Assembly (NCBI RefSeq): GCF_030246885.1
Contig: NZ_CP126739.1
Span: forward strand, 2,790,001 to 2,854,000
DNA: 64,000 nucleotides
Direction: 5' to 3'
From: Microbacterium sp. zg-B185
GTDB lineage: Bacteria > Actinomycetota > Actinomycetes > Actinomycetales > Microbacteriaceae
This document shows positions 25,210 to 33,924 of this stretch, in pieces. Numbering within the stretch: position 1 is the first letter of the stretch; each line of letters starts with the position of its first letter. The notes beneath the pieces were generated by a model. It saw nothing but the letters and a program-made list of their open reading frames with translations, was not told the origin of the DNA and did not search any database. The position numbers and the translations under genes were made by a program.

Positions 25210-25835
25210 GCCGCCACCTCCGCCGCGCCCACGCCGAGCCCGGCGGGTCGCCGCCGTTGCGGGACGACCTGCGCGAAGTGCGTGACCACTCCGTCGATGA
25301 AGCCGTACTCCTGCGCCTGCGCGGCGGTGTACCAGCGGTCGTGCAGCGAGTCCTCGAAGATGCGCGGGACGGGCTGGCCGGTGTCCTCGGCGATCAGCCC
25401 CAGGACGGTGTCGCGCATGTGCCGCAGGTCATCGGCCTGCACTTCGACCTCGCCCGCGGAGCCGCCGATGCCGGCCGAGCCCTGATGCATCAGAATCCGC
25501 GCGTGCGCGAGCGCGCGGCGCTTTCCCTTCGTTCCGGCCGAGAGCAGGAACTGCCCGGCGCTGCACGCCAGGCCCAGGGCGAGGGTCGCGACGTCGTTGG
25601 GGATCAGGCGCATCACGTCGCGGATCGCCAGCATCGAGGGCACCGACCCGCCCGGGGAGTGGATCCACAGGGCGATATCGGATGCCGCGTCCTCGGCTGC
25701 CAGCGCCAGCAGCTGTGTCGCGATCAGCGTGCCGTTGTCATCGTCGAGCGGGCCGTCCAGGACGAGCACGCGCTGCTGGAACAGCTCGCGCCGAGCCTCG
25801 GCTCCGAACTGCGGGATCTTTGCGTCATCTGCCAT
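25206..25835 (-). CDS. clpP: ATP-dependent Clp protease proteolytic subunit
   Basis: A 209-aa self-compartmentalising serine protease subunit. All triad elements are visible: Ser in LACSAGQFLLSAG, His in HARILMHQGSAGIGG, and Asp in the HDRWYTAAQAQEYGFIDGVV region. The N-terminal VLVLDGPLDDDNGTLIATQL matches the ClpP handle. ATG 25835 is chosen by family length; an upstream extension is Arg/Ala-rich and unlikely. It is translationally coupled (ATGA) to the serine-less paralogue downstream, so the two may form a mixed tetradecamer. No clpX lies nearby, so this is probably an accessory pair. An iteron-like repeat array lies upstream at 25973-26136. Confidence 0.93.
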   Translation of the reverse strand: MADDAKIPQFGAEARRELFQQRVLVLDGPLDDDNGTLIATQLLALAAEDAASDIALWIHSPGGSVPSMLAIRDVMRLIPNDVATLALGLACSAGQFLLSAGTKGKRRALAHARILMHQGSAGIGGSAGEVEVQADDLRHMRDTVLGLIAEDTGQPVPRIFEDSLHDRWYTAAQAQEYGFIDGVVTHFAQVVPQRRRPAGLGVGAAEVAA

Positions 25836-25972
25836 GGCACCAGCGTGCGCCGCCACCGCCGCCCGTGCGGCGGTTTCCGCCTCCGGCGGATCCGCCCTCA
25901 GCGGGGCGGCGGGCCCGGGTCGCCTCTGCGTCGTCCGCTCGTTCCCCGCGCCCCGGTCTCGGCATCCGCCCC

Positions 25973-26028
25973 TGTTCACTTGCCCTGAATGTACGTCAAA
26001 TGTTCACTTGCCCTGGATGTACGTCAAA
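25973..26028. repeat. two 28-bp direct repeats upstream of clpP
   Basis: Two head-to-tail 28-bp units (25973-26000 and 26001-26028) differ at one base. Read toward clpP each begins TTTGACGTACAT, which includes a -35-like TTGACG, so they may carry duplicated promoter or activator sites. Confidence 0.85.
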
Positions 26029-26040
26029 CCTCTCTGTGCG

Positions 26041-26136
26041 CGTACATGTACGACCACCGAACGGGGGGGTGGCCGTACATATACGACCACTGAACGGGGG
26101 GGTGGTCGCACATGTACGACCACTGAACCGGGGGGG
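26041..26136. repeat. three 31-33-bp repeats with GTACATGTAC cores
   Basis: Units 26041-26072, 26073-26105 and 26106-26136 share a palindromic core (GTACATGTAC, GTACATATAC or GCACATGTAC), then GACCACTGAAC and a run of seven Gs. The GTAC-AT hexamer also occurs in the 28-bp repeats next to it, giving five iterations over 164 bp between clpP and the glycosyltransferase. Confidence 0.85.
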
Positions 26137-26152
26137 AGACGGCGACGCCGGC

Positions 26153-27598
26153 TCAGCCGCCGACCCGCCGTGACGGGCGGGCCAGCACGTCCTGCACGGC
26201 CTGGGCGAGTGCAGCCATCGCATGCGCGGGATGGACGGTGCGGCCCGCCGCGACGGCCTCGGCGGTCAGGCGCGCACGCAGCTCCACGTTCGTGAGGACC
26301 TCGACCAGCGCGGCTGCCAGAGCGTCCTCGTCTCCGTCGGGAACCAGCATCCCGCCGCCCTGGGCGAGCAGATCGCGCGGGCCGTACCGCACGTCGAACG
26401 CGACGACCGGGCAGCCGTGCACGAGAGCTTCGGCGATCGAGAGCCCCTGACCCTCGAACGCGGATGTCGACAGGAACACGGACGCCTCGTCCAGCGCGCG
26501 CCCCGGGTCGTCGGTGAGGCCGCGCAGCACGACGTGGGCGTCCAGGCCCAGCTCGTCGATCAGCTGCTGCAGCCGATCGCGCTCCGGCCCGTCTCCATAG
26601 ATGTCCAGCGTCGCATCGGGGAGGGCGCGGCGCACGGCCGCGAGCGCGCGGATGGCGGCATCGATCCGCTTGCCGGGGGCCAGGCGATTGAGCATCAGGA
26701 TGCGGCCGGGCACACGATCGGCGAGCGGAGCGACGGATGCCGCGGGCGGGACCGCGTTGGGCACCACGACGTGCACGGGCGAGGTGCCGAACCGGTCCTC
26801 CACGTCGTCGCGCTGCGCCGCCGTCGGCCACAGCACCGCGTCGAAGCGCTCCGCGAGCCCGAACCACCGGGACCACAGCTCGTTCAGCGGCGCGTCCGGG
26901 GTGAACGGGGGCTCCAGATGGATCGTGTGGATCGCGTGGACGAGCCGCAGCGCGGGATCCTCCCAGCCGGCCAGCAGCTCCCCGAGCTGGCGTGACTCGC
27001 ACAGCACCACGACGGGGCGATCCGCGCGACCGGCGCGCAGCTCCGTCACGACGGAATCCAGCCACGCCCGGTAGAGGGCACCGAACCCGTCGACGACGCC
27101 GACGACCCCGCCCCGCCCGTCGTATACCGCGACCGGCGCCGTGGCGACGTGCCAGTCCGGGTCGCCGTCGATCACCGGAAGCCCCACGACCGGTCGGCCC
27201 GCGGCATCGGTGACCTGGTAATACGTCAGGGCCGGGTCGGGTTCGCCCGGGTGCGCCGCGCGGCGCAGCCACGGTGCCGCTCCCCCGCGCGGGTCGGCGG
27301 CCTCGTCGAACAGGTTCCGCATGCGGCGCGGGTCCACGACCAGGTCGCGGCCGGCGAAGGCGGCGCGGTGCTGCGCGTGCTCGGCGGGAGTTCCGGGGTC
27401 CAGTGTCAGCAGCAGCGGACCGAGCCCGCCGTGCACGCCCGCCGCGGCCATCTGCCGCGCGCGCGCCAGCGCGGCCAGCGCATAGCCGCCGTCCCGGTCG
27501 GGGATCAGCCGACTGGAGAGGATGAGGTACTCGGCATCCGGGAACTCGGTCTTCGGCGGCACGGACTCGGGCAGCTCGGATTCAGTCGACTCGGTCAC
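26153..27598 (-). CDS. glycosyltransferase family 4, TagE-like
   Basis: A 481-aa retaining glycosyltransferase. The C-terminal GT-B domain (about residues 290-470) shows ILMLNRLAPGKRIDAAIRAL and the donor-site E-x7-E in STSAFEGQGLSIAEALVHG, then CPVVAFDVRYGPRDLL. The N-terminal about 280 residues resemble poly(glycerol-phosphate) alpha-glucosyltransferases, so it may glycosylate teichoic-acid-like polymers (inference). GTG 27598 is preferred because AGGA sits 8 nt upstream; ATG 27607 is the alternative. It lies upstream of the repeat array and clpP on the same strand, apparently as a separate unit. Confidence 0.88.
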   Translation of the reverse strand: MTESTESELPESVPPKTEFPDAEYLILSSRLIPDRDGGYALAALARARQMAAAGVHGGLGPLLLTLDPGTPAEHAQHRAAFAGRDLVVDPRRMRNLFDEAADPRGGAAPWLRRAAHPGEPDPALTYYQVTDAAGRPVVGLPVIDGDPDWHVATAPVAVYDGRGGVVGVVDGFGALYRAWLDSVVTELRAGRADRPVVVLCESRQLGELLAGWEDPALRLVHAIHTIHLEPPFTPDAPLNELWSRWFGLAERFDAVLWPTAAQRDDVEDRFGTSPVHVVVPNAVPPAASVAPLADRVPGRILMLNRLAPGKRIDAAIRALAAVRRALPDATLDIYGDGPERDRLQQLIDELGLDAHVVLRGLTDDPGRALDEASVFLSTSAFEGQGLSIAEALVHGCPVVAFDVRYGPRDLLAQGGGMLVPDGDEDALAAALVEVLTNVELRARLTAEAVAAGRTVHPAHAMAALAQAVQDVLARPSRRVGG

Positions 27599-27712
27599 GG
27601 TCCCCATCCTGCCCGGTATGGCGGCCCGTGTGCGGCGTGAGTTCACCGGGAGGCCCCGCGTCGAATCGGCATGGCGTCCGGCGGATTCCGGTTCAGCGCG
27701 CTCCGGCCGTGT

Positions 27713-29320
27713 CTACTCCCACTCGATCGTCCCCGGGGGCTTGCTCGTGACATCGAGCACGACCCGGTTGACGTCGCGAACCTCATTGGTGATGCGGTTG
27801 GAGATGCGGGCCAGCACGTCGTACGGCAGCCGGGTCCAGTCCGCGGTCATCGCGTCCTCGGACGAGACCGGGCGCAGCACGATCGGGTGACCGTAGGTGC
27901 GTCCGTCGCCCTGCACGCCGACGGAGCGCACGTCGGCCAGCAGCACGACCGGGCACTGCCAGATCTGCGAGTCCAGTCCGGCACGGGTCAGCTCTTCGCG
28001 GGCGATCGCGTCGGCGTCACGCAGAATCTCGAGGCGGTCAGCGGTGACCTCACCCACGATGCGGATGCCGAGGCCGGGGCCCGGAAACGGCTGGCGGCCG
28101 ACGATCACCTCGGGCAGGCCCAGTTCGCGTCCGATCGCGCGGACCTCGTCCTTGAACAGCGCCCGGAGCGGCTCGACGAGCTCGAACTGGAGGTCCTCGG
28201 GCAGCCCGCCCACGTTGTGGTGGGACTTGATGTTCGCGGTGCCGGACCCGCCGCCGGATTCCACGACGTCCGGGTAGAGGGTCCCCTGCACCAGGAAGCG
28301 GATCGGCTCGCCGTCGGCGGCCGCCTCGGCCAGCAGCGTCTTCTCGGCCGCCTCGAACGAGCGGATGAACTCACGGCCGATGATCTTGCGCTTCTGCTCG
28401 GGATCGCTCACGCCGGCCAGCGCGTTCAGGAACTGCTCGCGGGCGTCGACGGTCACCAGGCGGACGCCGGTGGAGGCGACGTAGTCCTGCTCGACCTGCT
28501 CGCGCTCATTCTTTCGCAGCAGGCCGTGGTCGACGAAGATGCACACCAACTGGTCGCCGACGGCTTCGTGCACGAGCGCCGCCGCGACGGCGGAATCGAC
28601 GCCGCCGGACAGACCGCAGATCACACGGCCGGTGCCGATCTGCTCACGGATGCGCGCGACCTGCTCGGCGATGACGTTGCCGCTGTTCCAGTCGGCGGCG
28701 AGCCCGGCCGCCTTGTGCAGGAAATTCTCGATGACCCGCTGCCCGTGGTCGGTGTGCTTGACCTCGGGGTGCCACTGCACGCCGTACATGCGCCGTTCGT
28801 CGCTGCCGAACGCGGCGACCGGGGTCGCTGCGGTCGAGGCGAGCACGTCGAAGCCCTCCGGGGCTTTGGAGACCTGGTCGCCGTGGCTCATCCACACGTT
28901 CTGCGCGGACGGCTGCCCCGACAGCAGTACGCCGCCGTCGCCGGAGAGCGCGGCATCCGTCGCCCCGTATTCGCGCAGTCCGGTGTTGGCGACCTCGCCG
29001 CCGAGGGCCTGGGCCATCACCTGGAATCCGTAGCAGATGCCGAGCGTGGGCACGCCGAGGTCGAACACCCCCGAATCCAGCGACGGAGCGCCCGGCTCGT
29101 ACACCGAGGACGGTCCGCCGGAGAGGATGAGCCCGACCGGGTTCTTCGCGGCGATCTCGGCCGCGGTGGCGGTGTGCGGCACGATCTCGCTGTACACGCC
29201 GGCCTCGCGGACGCGGCGGGCGATCAGCTGGGCGTACTGCGCGCCGAAGTCGACGACCAGGACGGGCCGCTGCTCGGTCTCCGTCGCGGGCAGGTCGGGA
29301 GTCTGGGTCTGCTGGGTCAA
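27713..29320 (-). CDS. guaA: GMP synthase (glutamine-hydrolysing)
   Basis: Converts XMP to GMP using glutamine and ATP, 535 aa. The N-terminal class I amidotransferase has the Cys nucleophile in [15 protein letters not shown] and the His-Glu pair in QWHPEVKH. The ATP pyrophosphatase domain has the PP-loop [14 protein letters not shown]. The C-terminal dimerisation domain ends KPPGTIEWE, the family C-terminus. The start is TTG 29320 with GGAAGG 6 nt upstream, and it overlaps the stop of the DUF3817 gene by 4 nt. It is the last gene of the guaB3-SURF1-DUF3817-guaA chain, while the main guaB lies separately at 42420. Confidence 0.98.
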   Translation of the reverse strand: MTQQTQTPDLPATETEQRPVLVVDFGAQYAQLIARRVREAGVYSEIVPHTATAAEIAAKNPVGLILSGGPSSVYEPGAPSLDSGVFDLGVPTLGICYGFQVMAQALGGEVANTGLREYGATDAALSGDGGVLLSGQPSAQNVWMSHGDQVSKAPEGFDVLASTAATPVAAFGSDERRMYGVQWHPEVKHTDHGQRVIENFLHKAAGLAADWNSGNVIAEQVARIREQIGTGRVICGLSGGVDSAVAAALVHEAVGDQLVCIFVDHGLLRKNEREQVEQDYVASTGVRLVTVDAREQFLNALAGVSDPEQKRKIIGREFIRSFEAAEKTLLAEAAADGEPIRFLVQGTLYPDVVESGGGSGTANIKSHHNVGGLPEDLQFELVEPLRALFKDEVRAIGRELGLPEVIVGRQPFPGPGLGIRIVGEVTADRLEILRDADAIAREELTRAGLDSQIWQCPVVLLADVRSVGVQGDGRTYGHPIVLRPVSSEDAMTADWTRLPYDVLARISNRITNEVRDVNRVVLDVTSKPPGTIEWE

Positions 29321-29844
29321 CGGGAGCCTTCCGCTGCGGTGACGGGAGTGGGGGGTGCTGCTTCGGCGGCCTCTCGGGCGGTGAGGTAGTCGTTCACCTC
29401 GCGCGCGACGCGCGCCTCCATGAAGAAGGACAGGGCGGGTATGACCCCGCCCAGTGCGAGCGTGATGAAGCGCGGGAACGGCCACCGCATCAGGCTCCAG
29501 ATGCGGAAGCTGGAGAAGAGGTACACGACGTAGAACCAGCCGTGCGCGACGAGGATGAACAGCGAGATGTTGAACCCGTCGCCGGCCGAGATCATCTCGC
29601 AGTCGTTGGTCATCGGCGCGAACAGCGACCACCACTCGCACGTCGGCCCGGCGATCACCGGCGCGAGCCAGAGGAATCCTCCGGAGCCCCCGGCAAAGAG
29701 CTCGAGGTGCAGCGGCGTGTACTTCAGGATCATCTCGGCGACCAGCAGGAGCAGGCCGACACCGGTGATGATGGCGCAGATCTCGTAGAACTTCAGGGCT
29801 CCGCGGATCGCAGGAAACGTTGCGAGTTTGGGGGCGCGGGGCAT
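29317..29844 (-). CDS. DUF3817 domain membrane protein
   Basis: A 175-aa membrane protein with the actinobacterial DUF3817 pattern: [20 protein letters not shown] in helix 1, [20 protein letters not shown] in the middle, then a pair of helices ending with [12 protein letters not shown]. Three to four membrane helices, with a periplasmic insert between about residues 55 and 90. The family is nearly always next to guaA or the SURF1 gene in actinobacteria; its function is unknown. Its stop overlaps the guaA TTG start, and the SURF1 gene ends 10 bp upstream. Confidence 0.92.
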   Translation of the reverse strand: MPRAPKLATFPAIRGALKFYEICAIITGVGLLLLVAEMILKYTPLHLELFAGGSGGFLWLAPVIAGPTCEWWSLFAPMTNDCEMISAGDGFNISLFILVAHGWFYVVYLFSSFRIWSLMRWPFPRFITLALGGVIPALSFFMEARVAREVNDYLTAREAAEAAPPTPVTAAEGSR

Positions 29845-29854
29845 GATCCCCAGT

Positions 29855-30721
29855 CTACCCGCGGGATTCTGGGGGTCCGTCGGGACCGGATGCCGCAGCC
29901 GCAGCATCCTCCAGGTCTTCCAACTCCTTCTCCCAGGCGTCGCGGGCCAGCCGGTACCAGAGGTAGAACGCGAAGCCGGCGAAGACGGCCCACTCGGCGG
30001 CGTAGAAGATGTTCAGCCAGTTCACGTCCGAACCCTCTTCCGGAGCGGGAGAGGAGATCGCCTCGAGCGGCCCCTGAGGCACTTCGGCCGCCACGTACTG
30101 CCGGTAGACGCTGAGGCCGTCCGCGTCGTGCCACCGCGACAGCAGCGCGGCGGGCGACATCCGGGTCAGCGTGAACGGGTCGGCGCCGCTCGGCGGCAGC
30201 GCGGTCCCCTCGTCGGAGATGAGGCGGCCGGTGATGGCGAGTGGGGTCTCGGCGGCGTCCTGCGCCGCGGCATCCCGATTCAGCACCTCCACGGCGGCCT
30301 CCGCCTCGGCCAGCGTGGGAGCCCAGCCGATCGCCACCGCGACCGATACCGGCGCCGCGGCGTCGCCGGCCACCCGGAACTGACCGGTGACCCAGTACCC
30401 CTCGGCGCCGTCGTTGAAGCGGGAGGCGACGATGATGAAGTCGTCCGGGACCCAGGTGCCGGTAACGGTCACACGCTGGCCGACGAGGGGCTCGGACAGG
30501 TACTGTCCCGGCTCCACCACCTCGGCGATCGGCCGCACCTCCTCGGTCGCGCCGGGCGGGGTCGGATCCATGTCGACGGCGCGGCCGAGCTGCCACTGCC
30601 CGAGCCACGCGAACACACCGGCCACGACCAGGCACAGGGCCAGCAGCGCGATCCATTGCGGCCGCAGCAGGACTTCGCGCAGCGTCGGCGGAAAGACCTC
30701 GGGCAGGTCGGGGCTGGTCAT
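29855..30721 (-). CDS. SURF1-family cytochrome oxidase assembly protein
   Basis: A 288-aa SURF1/Shy1-type membrane protein, which assists heme a insertion into cytochrome c oxidase subunit I. It has two membrane helices (about residues 20-40 and 240-260) flanking a periplasmic domain. Typical motifs are LGQWQLGRAVD after the first helix, GQRVTVTGTWVPDD, and YAAEWAVFAGFAFYLWYRL at the end. Its ATG overlaps the guaB3 stop by 4 nt. Placement in a purine operon, away from ctaD at 10879, is odd functionally but seen in relatives (from memory). Confidence 0.93.
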   Translation of the reverse strand: MTSPDLPEVFPPTLREVLLRPQWIALLALCLVVAGVFAWLGQWQLGRAVDMDPTPPGATEEVRPIAEVVEPGQYLSEPLVGQRVTVTGTWVPDDFIIVASRFNDGAEGYWVTGQFRVAGDAAAPVSVAVAIGWAPTLAEAEAAVEVLNRDAAAQDAAETPLAITGRLISDEGTALPPSGADPFTLTRMSPAALLSRWHDADGLSVYRQYVAAEVPQGPLEAISSPAPEEGSDVNWLNIFYAAEWAVFAGFAFYLWYRLARDAWEKELEDLEDAAAAASGPDGPPESRG

Positions 30722-31836
30722 CCCGCGCTGTACGGGGCGACGACGACCTCGACCCGCTGGAACTCCTTGAGGTCGGAGTATCCCGTCGTGGCCATCGACT
30801 TGCGCAGCGCGCCGATCAGGTTCGCGGTGCCGTCGGCCACCGGCGCGGGACCGTACAGCACCGACTCCAGCGTGGTGACCTGCTCGACGCGGACACGGCG
30901 TCCGCGCGGCAGCTTCGAGTGCACCGCCTCGGCGCCCCAGTGGTAGCCGCGGCCGGGGGCATCGGTGGCCCGCGAGAGCGCGACGCCGAGCATGACGGCA
31001 TCCGCGCCCATGGCGAGCGCCTTGACGATGTCGCCCGAGGTGCCCACGCCGCCGTCGGCGATGACGTGCACGTAGCGGCCGCCGGACTCGTCGAGGTAGT
31101 CGCGTCGCGCCCCGGCCACGTCCGAGACGGCGGTGGCCATCGGCGCGTGGATGCCGAGGGTGGCGCGGGTGGTGGATGCCGCTCCTCCGCCGAAGCCGAC
31201 GAGCACGCCCGCGGCGCCGGTGCGCATCAGGTGCAGGGCGGCGGTGTAGGTCGAGGCACCGCCGACGATGACCGGCACGTCCAGGTCGTAGATGAACTTC
31301 TTCAGGTTCAGGGGCGTCTCGACGCTGGAGACGTGCTCCGCCGAGACGGTCGTGCCGCGGATCACGAACAGGTCGACGCCGGCCGCGACGACCGTCTCGT
31401 ACAGCTGCTGGGTGCGCTGCGGAGTCAGGGCGCCGGCTACGGTGACGCCGCCCGCGCGGATCTCGGCGAGGCGATCGCGCACCAGCTCGGGCTTGATCGG
31501 CTCGGAGTACAGCTCCTGCATCCGCTGCGTGGCGTCGCCGGCGTCGAGCGCGGCGATCTCGGCGAGGTACGGCTCCGGGTCGTCGTAGCGGGTCCACAGG
31601 CCCTCGAGATCCAGTACGCCCAGGCCGCCGAGCTGGCCGAGCATGATGGCGGTGGCCGGGCTGACGACCGAGTCCATCGGAGCACCGAGGACCGGGATGT
31701 CGAATTGGAACGCGTCGATCGACCACGCGGTGGAGACGTCCTCCGGGTTGCGGGTGCGGCGGGACGGAACGACCGCGATGTCGTCGAACGTATAGGCGCG
31801 ACGCGCGCGCTTCGCGCGACCGATCTCGATCTCCAT
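30718..31836 (-). CDS. guaB3: GuaB3-family IMP dehydrogenase-related protein
   Basis: A 372-aa TIM-barrel protein of the actinobacterial GuaB3 family, related to IMP dehydrogenase and GMP reductase but without CBS domains. It begins MEIEIGRAKRARRAYTFDDI and shows the family PVLGAPMDSVVSPATAIMLG, GGASTYTAALHLMRTGAAGV, and the phosphate-binding VIADGGVGTSGDIVKALAMG. The IMPDH catalytic loop (GPGSICTTR in guaB) is replaced here by GGGAASTTRA, which lacks the Cys, so canonical IMP oxidation is unlikely. GTG 31842 is a possible start. First gene of the purine/SURF1 operon. Confidence 0.94.
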   Translation of the reverse strand: MEIEIGRAKRARRAYTFDDIAVVPSRRTRNPEDVSTAWSIDAFQFDIPVLGAPMDSVVSPATAIMLGQLGGLGVLDLEGLWTRYDDPEPYLAEIAALDAGDATQRMQELYSEPIKPELVRDRLAEIRAGGVTVAGALTPQRTQQLYETVVAAGVDLFVIRGTTVSAEHVSSVETPLNLKKFIYDLDVPVIVGGASTYTAALHLMRTGAAGVLVGFGGGAASTTRATLGIHAPMATAVSDVAGARRDYLDESGGRYVHVIADGGVGTSGDIVKALAMGADAVMLGVALSRATDAPGRGYHWGAEAVHSKLPRGRRVRVEQVTTLESVLYGPAPVADGTANLIGALRKSMATTGYSDLKEFQRVEVVVAPYSAG

Positions 31837-31936
31837 GCTCACACGATCAGCCTACCCGGGCCGGTTCGGGCCGCGGTGGCCACGGCGGTTCCTGCCGCGC
31901 CGACCGCGGCATCCCTCCCTCTCTGCACGACCCTCG

Positions 31937-32117
31937 GCTCCCCTGTCACAACACGCCGACCCGCGCGGCAGAACGCGACAGGCGAACCGGAACCCCTCTC
32001 CGCTCCCCTGTCACAACACGCCGACCCGAGGAGCAGAACGTGACAGGCGAACCGAAACCCCCCTCCGCTCACCTGTCACAACACGCCGACCCGAGGAGCA
32101 GAACGTGACAGGCGAGC
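31937..32117. repeat. three tandem family B repeats, about 65-bp period
   Basis: Units start at 31937, 32002 and 32067. Each is about 51 bp with CTC(C/A)CCTGTCACAACACGCC at the left and GAACG(C/T)GACAGGCGA at the right, separated by about 14 bp. The two right-hand units are nearly identical. They fill the region between guaB3 and the DUF2277 gene. Confidence 0.9.
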
Positions 32118-32175
32118 CGGAAGGGGGACAGCGCGGAGCGCCGGAAGGGGGGCAGCGCGGAGCGCCGGAAGGGAG
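32116..32175. repeat. 24-bp tandem repeat, two and a half copies
   Basis: GCCGGAAGGGGGACAGCGCG plus GAGC is repeated at 32116-32139 and 32140-32163 (one base different), then a partial third copy to about 32175. It begins exactly where the last B unit ends. Confidence 0.85.
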
Positions 32176-32198
32176 GAAGCGCGCGAAGGGGGCGCCCG

Positions 32199-32477
32199 CT
32201 ACGCGGCCGAATACCGTCCGGAGGCGACGGCCCGCGCGCGGGCCTTGGCGGCCTCCTCCTCGCGGTTCTTGGGCGGGGCGACCGCGACGAGGTCCTCGAG
32301 CAGGTGCGCGGTGACGTGCGCGATCTCGTGCACGGCGCGGTCGAAGGCCTCCTGGTTGGCCTTGGACGGCTTGGTCGTGCCCGCGATCTTGCGGACGTAC
32401 TGCAGCGCGGCCGCGTGCACCTCTTCGGAGGTCGCCGCCGGCTCGAAGTTGTGAAGGGTGTGGATGTTGCGGCACAT
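32199..32477 (-). CDS. DUF2277 family protein
   Basis: A 92-aa protein beginning MCRNIHTLHNFEPAATSEEV, the signature start of DUF2277, with ALQYVRKIAGTTKPSKANQE and a helical C-terminal half. The conserved N-terminal Cys and His residues suggest metal binding, but this is not established. ATG 32477 is chosen over 32486 because the family starts with MCRNI. Monocistronic. Confidence 0.93.
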   Translation of the reverse strand: MCRNIHTLHNFEPAATSEEVHAAALQYVRKIAGTTKPSKANQEAFDRAVHEIAHVTAHLLEDLVAVAPPKNREEEAAKARARAVASGRYSAA

Positions 32478-32522
32478 GCCGTCCACGGTACGCCGGGAGC
32501 GGCATCCGGCGCGAGGGAGTTC

Positions 32523-33140
32523 TCAGCGGCTGCGCAGCGCCCTGGTCAGCGGACCATCCAGGACGAACAGCAGGAACGCGATCGAACCCACCCACGGCGC
32601 CAGGACGACGACCCCGCCCGAGATCAGAACGGCGCTCAGCGCAGCCCGCGCGGCTGCCCGCACATCCTCCTCCGACATGTCCGGAAGCATCACGGCGCGA
32701 TTGCGCACCGCCCACGTCCACTGCAGCCATCCGCACACGATCGCGAGGAAGAAGGTGACCGGCATGAGCAGACGCCCGGCCAGGAACTCGGAGTAGTCGG
32801 TGGTCAGGCTGGTGGCGAACGGGACCAGCACGATGAACAGCAACCGCGCGTTGTTGAGCCAGATCAGCCTGGCATCCACGCGGGCGATGTGCTCGAACTG
32901 CTGCACGTGCGTGGTCCACAGCAGGCACAGCAGCGCGAAACTGAGCCCGAAGTTCAGGAACAGCTCCCACATGCCGCCCAGCTCGGCCCACATCTGGGCG
33001 TCGGTGGCGACCTTGCCGAACGGGTGGGTGGTCAGATCCAGCACCAGCAAGGTCGCGGCGATCGCGAAGACGCCGTCCGTGAACGCCTCCAGGCGAGCCG
33101 TGGACTGCGTCGCCGCCGGGTGCCGTCGCGTCCGGATCAT
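32523..33140 (-). CDS. TMEM175-family (DUF1211) potassium-channel-like protein
   Basis: A 205-aa membrane protein with one six-helix TMEM175/DUF1211 unit. The hallmark first-helix motif R-x3-F-x-DG-V-FAI is present as RLEAFTDGVFAIAATLLVLD, and helices 2-6 follow. Bacterial homologues form tetrameric leak potassium channels. The start at ATG 33140 matches the family. It lies downstream of the alkylhydroperoxidase-type gene on the same strand, with a 130-bp gap. Confidence 0.92.
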   Translation of the reverse strand: MIRTRRHPAATQSTARLEAFTDGVFAIAATLLVLDLTTHPFGKVATDAQMWAELGGMWELFLNFGLSFALLCLLWTTHVQQFEHIARVDARLIWLNNARLLFIVLVPFATSLTTDYSEFLAGRLLMPVTFFLAIVCGWLQWTWAVRNRAVMLPDMSEEDVRAAARAALSAVLISGGVVVLAPWVGSIAFLLFVLDGPLTRALRSR

Positions 33141-33270
33141 TCGCCCAGCGTAGGGGAACGTATGCCGCGGCACCGCCACCCCGCGCTTGCCTGCGTCGTC
33201 GCGTCCCACGGCGGGAGCGGGCTCGCGCCGAAGGCGGGAGCGGCCGACGCTCGGCCGGCGGGAGCGGAGT

Positions 33271-33924
33271 TCACGCGGCCGGCGCGGCGCTCGCGCGGGC
33301 GCGCTCCTGCGCGGCGCTCCGGTCCGCGGCCCGCTGGTTGGCGATCGCCTCTTGGTCCGACGCATCCGGCGCCGCGGGCTCGCCGAGGCTCATCATGAGC
33401 CGGTTCGCCCAGGCGAAGAACGCGGCGGCCTCCACGACGTCCTGGATGTCCGCGGGCGAGAGCCCGACCTCGCGGAGACGGACGACGTGGTGCGCGGCGA
33501 AGCGGGGCGGCGAGGCGGTCAGCGCCGTGGCGGCGTCCGCGATGGCGCGCCAGCGCTCGTCCAGCTCGGTGTCGACGCCCTCCTCGAGGAGGCGGATCAC
33601 GTCGGCTTCGCGCGTGGTGAAGGTGGCGGTGAAGCGCGCGTGCACGCTCGCGCACAGCTCGCAGCCGTTGTAGCGCGAGGCGACGGTCGCGGCGAGCTCG
33701 CGTTCACCGCGCGCAAGGCCCGGGCGGCCGAGGAAGATGGCGCGGTCCAGGTCGGTGCGGGTGGACAGGGCAGCGGGGTGCCAGGCGAGCAGCCGGAAGT
33801 ACGGCGAGTCCGGCCACACGCTGGATTCGTACGCCTCGATCTGCGCGGGTGTCCCGGTGTCCGGCCCGACCGGAGTGATCCACGCGTGCCAGGCGCGCTC
33901 GGCGATGGTGAAGCGGGTGCTCAT
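33271..33924 (-). CDS. alkylhydroperoxidase-domain protein (Avi_7169-like, CMD fold)
   Basis: A 217-aa carboxymuconolactone-decarboxylase-fold protein. The AhpD-type redox centre CELCASVH (C-x2-C-x3-H) is intact, so thiol peroxidase or disulfide-reductase chemistry is possible. The N-terminal WITPVGPDTGTPAQIEAYES and the pairing with a second CMD protein fit the 'Avi_7169' subfamily. It is coupled (ATGA overlap) to the Avi_7170-like gene upstream and is the last gene of the 39175-33271 liv-type operon. It probably acts on the imported compound or protects during its oxidation (inference). Confidence 0.88.
   Translation of the reverse strand: MSTRFTIAERAWHAWITPVGPDTGTPAQIEAYESSVWPDSPYFRLLAWHPAALSTRTDLDRAIFLGRPGLARGERELAATVASRYNGCELCASVHARFTATFTTREADVIRLLEEGVDTELDERWRAIADAATALTASPPRFAAHHVVRLREVGLSPADIQDVVEAAAFFAWANRLMMSLGEPAAPDASDQEAIANQRAADRSAAQERARASAAPAA

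Noticed and set aside
26041..26136. Mini-CRISPR-like spacing of about 32-bp units
   Set aside because: The units are contiguous with no unique spacers, there are only three, and no cas genes are present.
31937..32117. Regularly spaced B repeats as a CRISPR array
   Set aside because: The 14-bp gaps are themselves similar and GC-rich, the same unit occurs elsewhere singly, and no cas genes are nearby.
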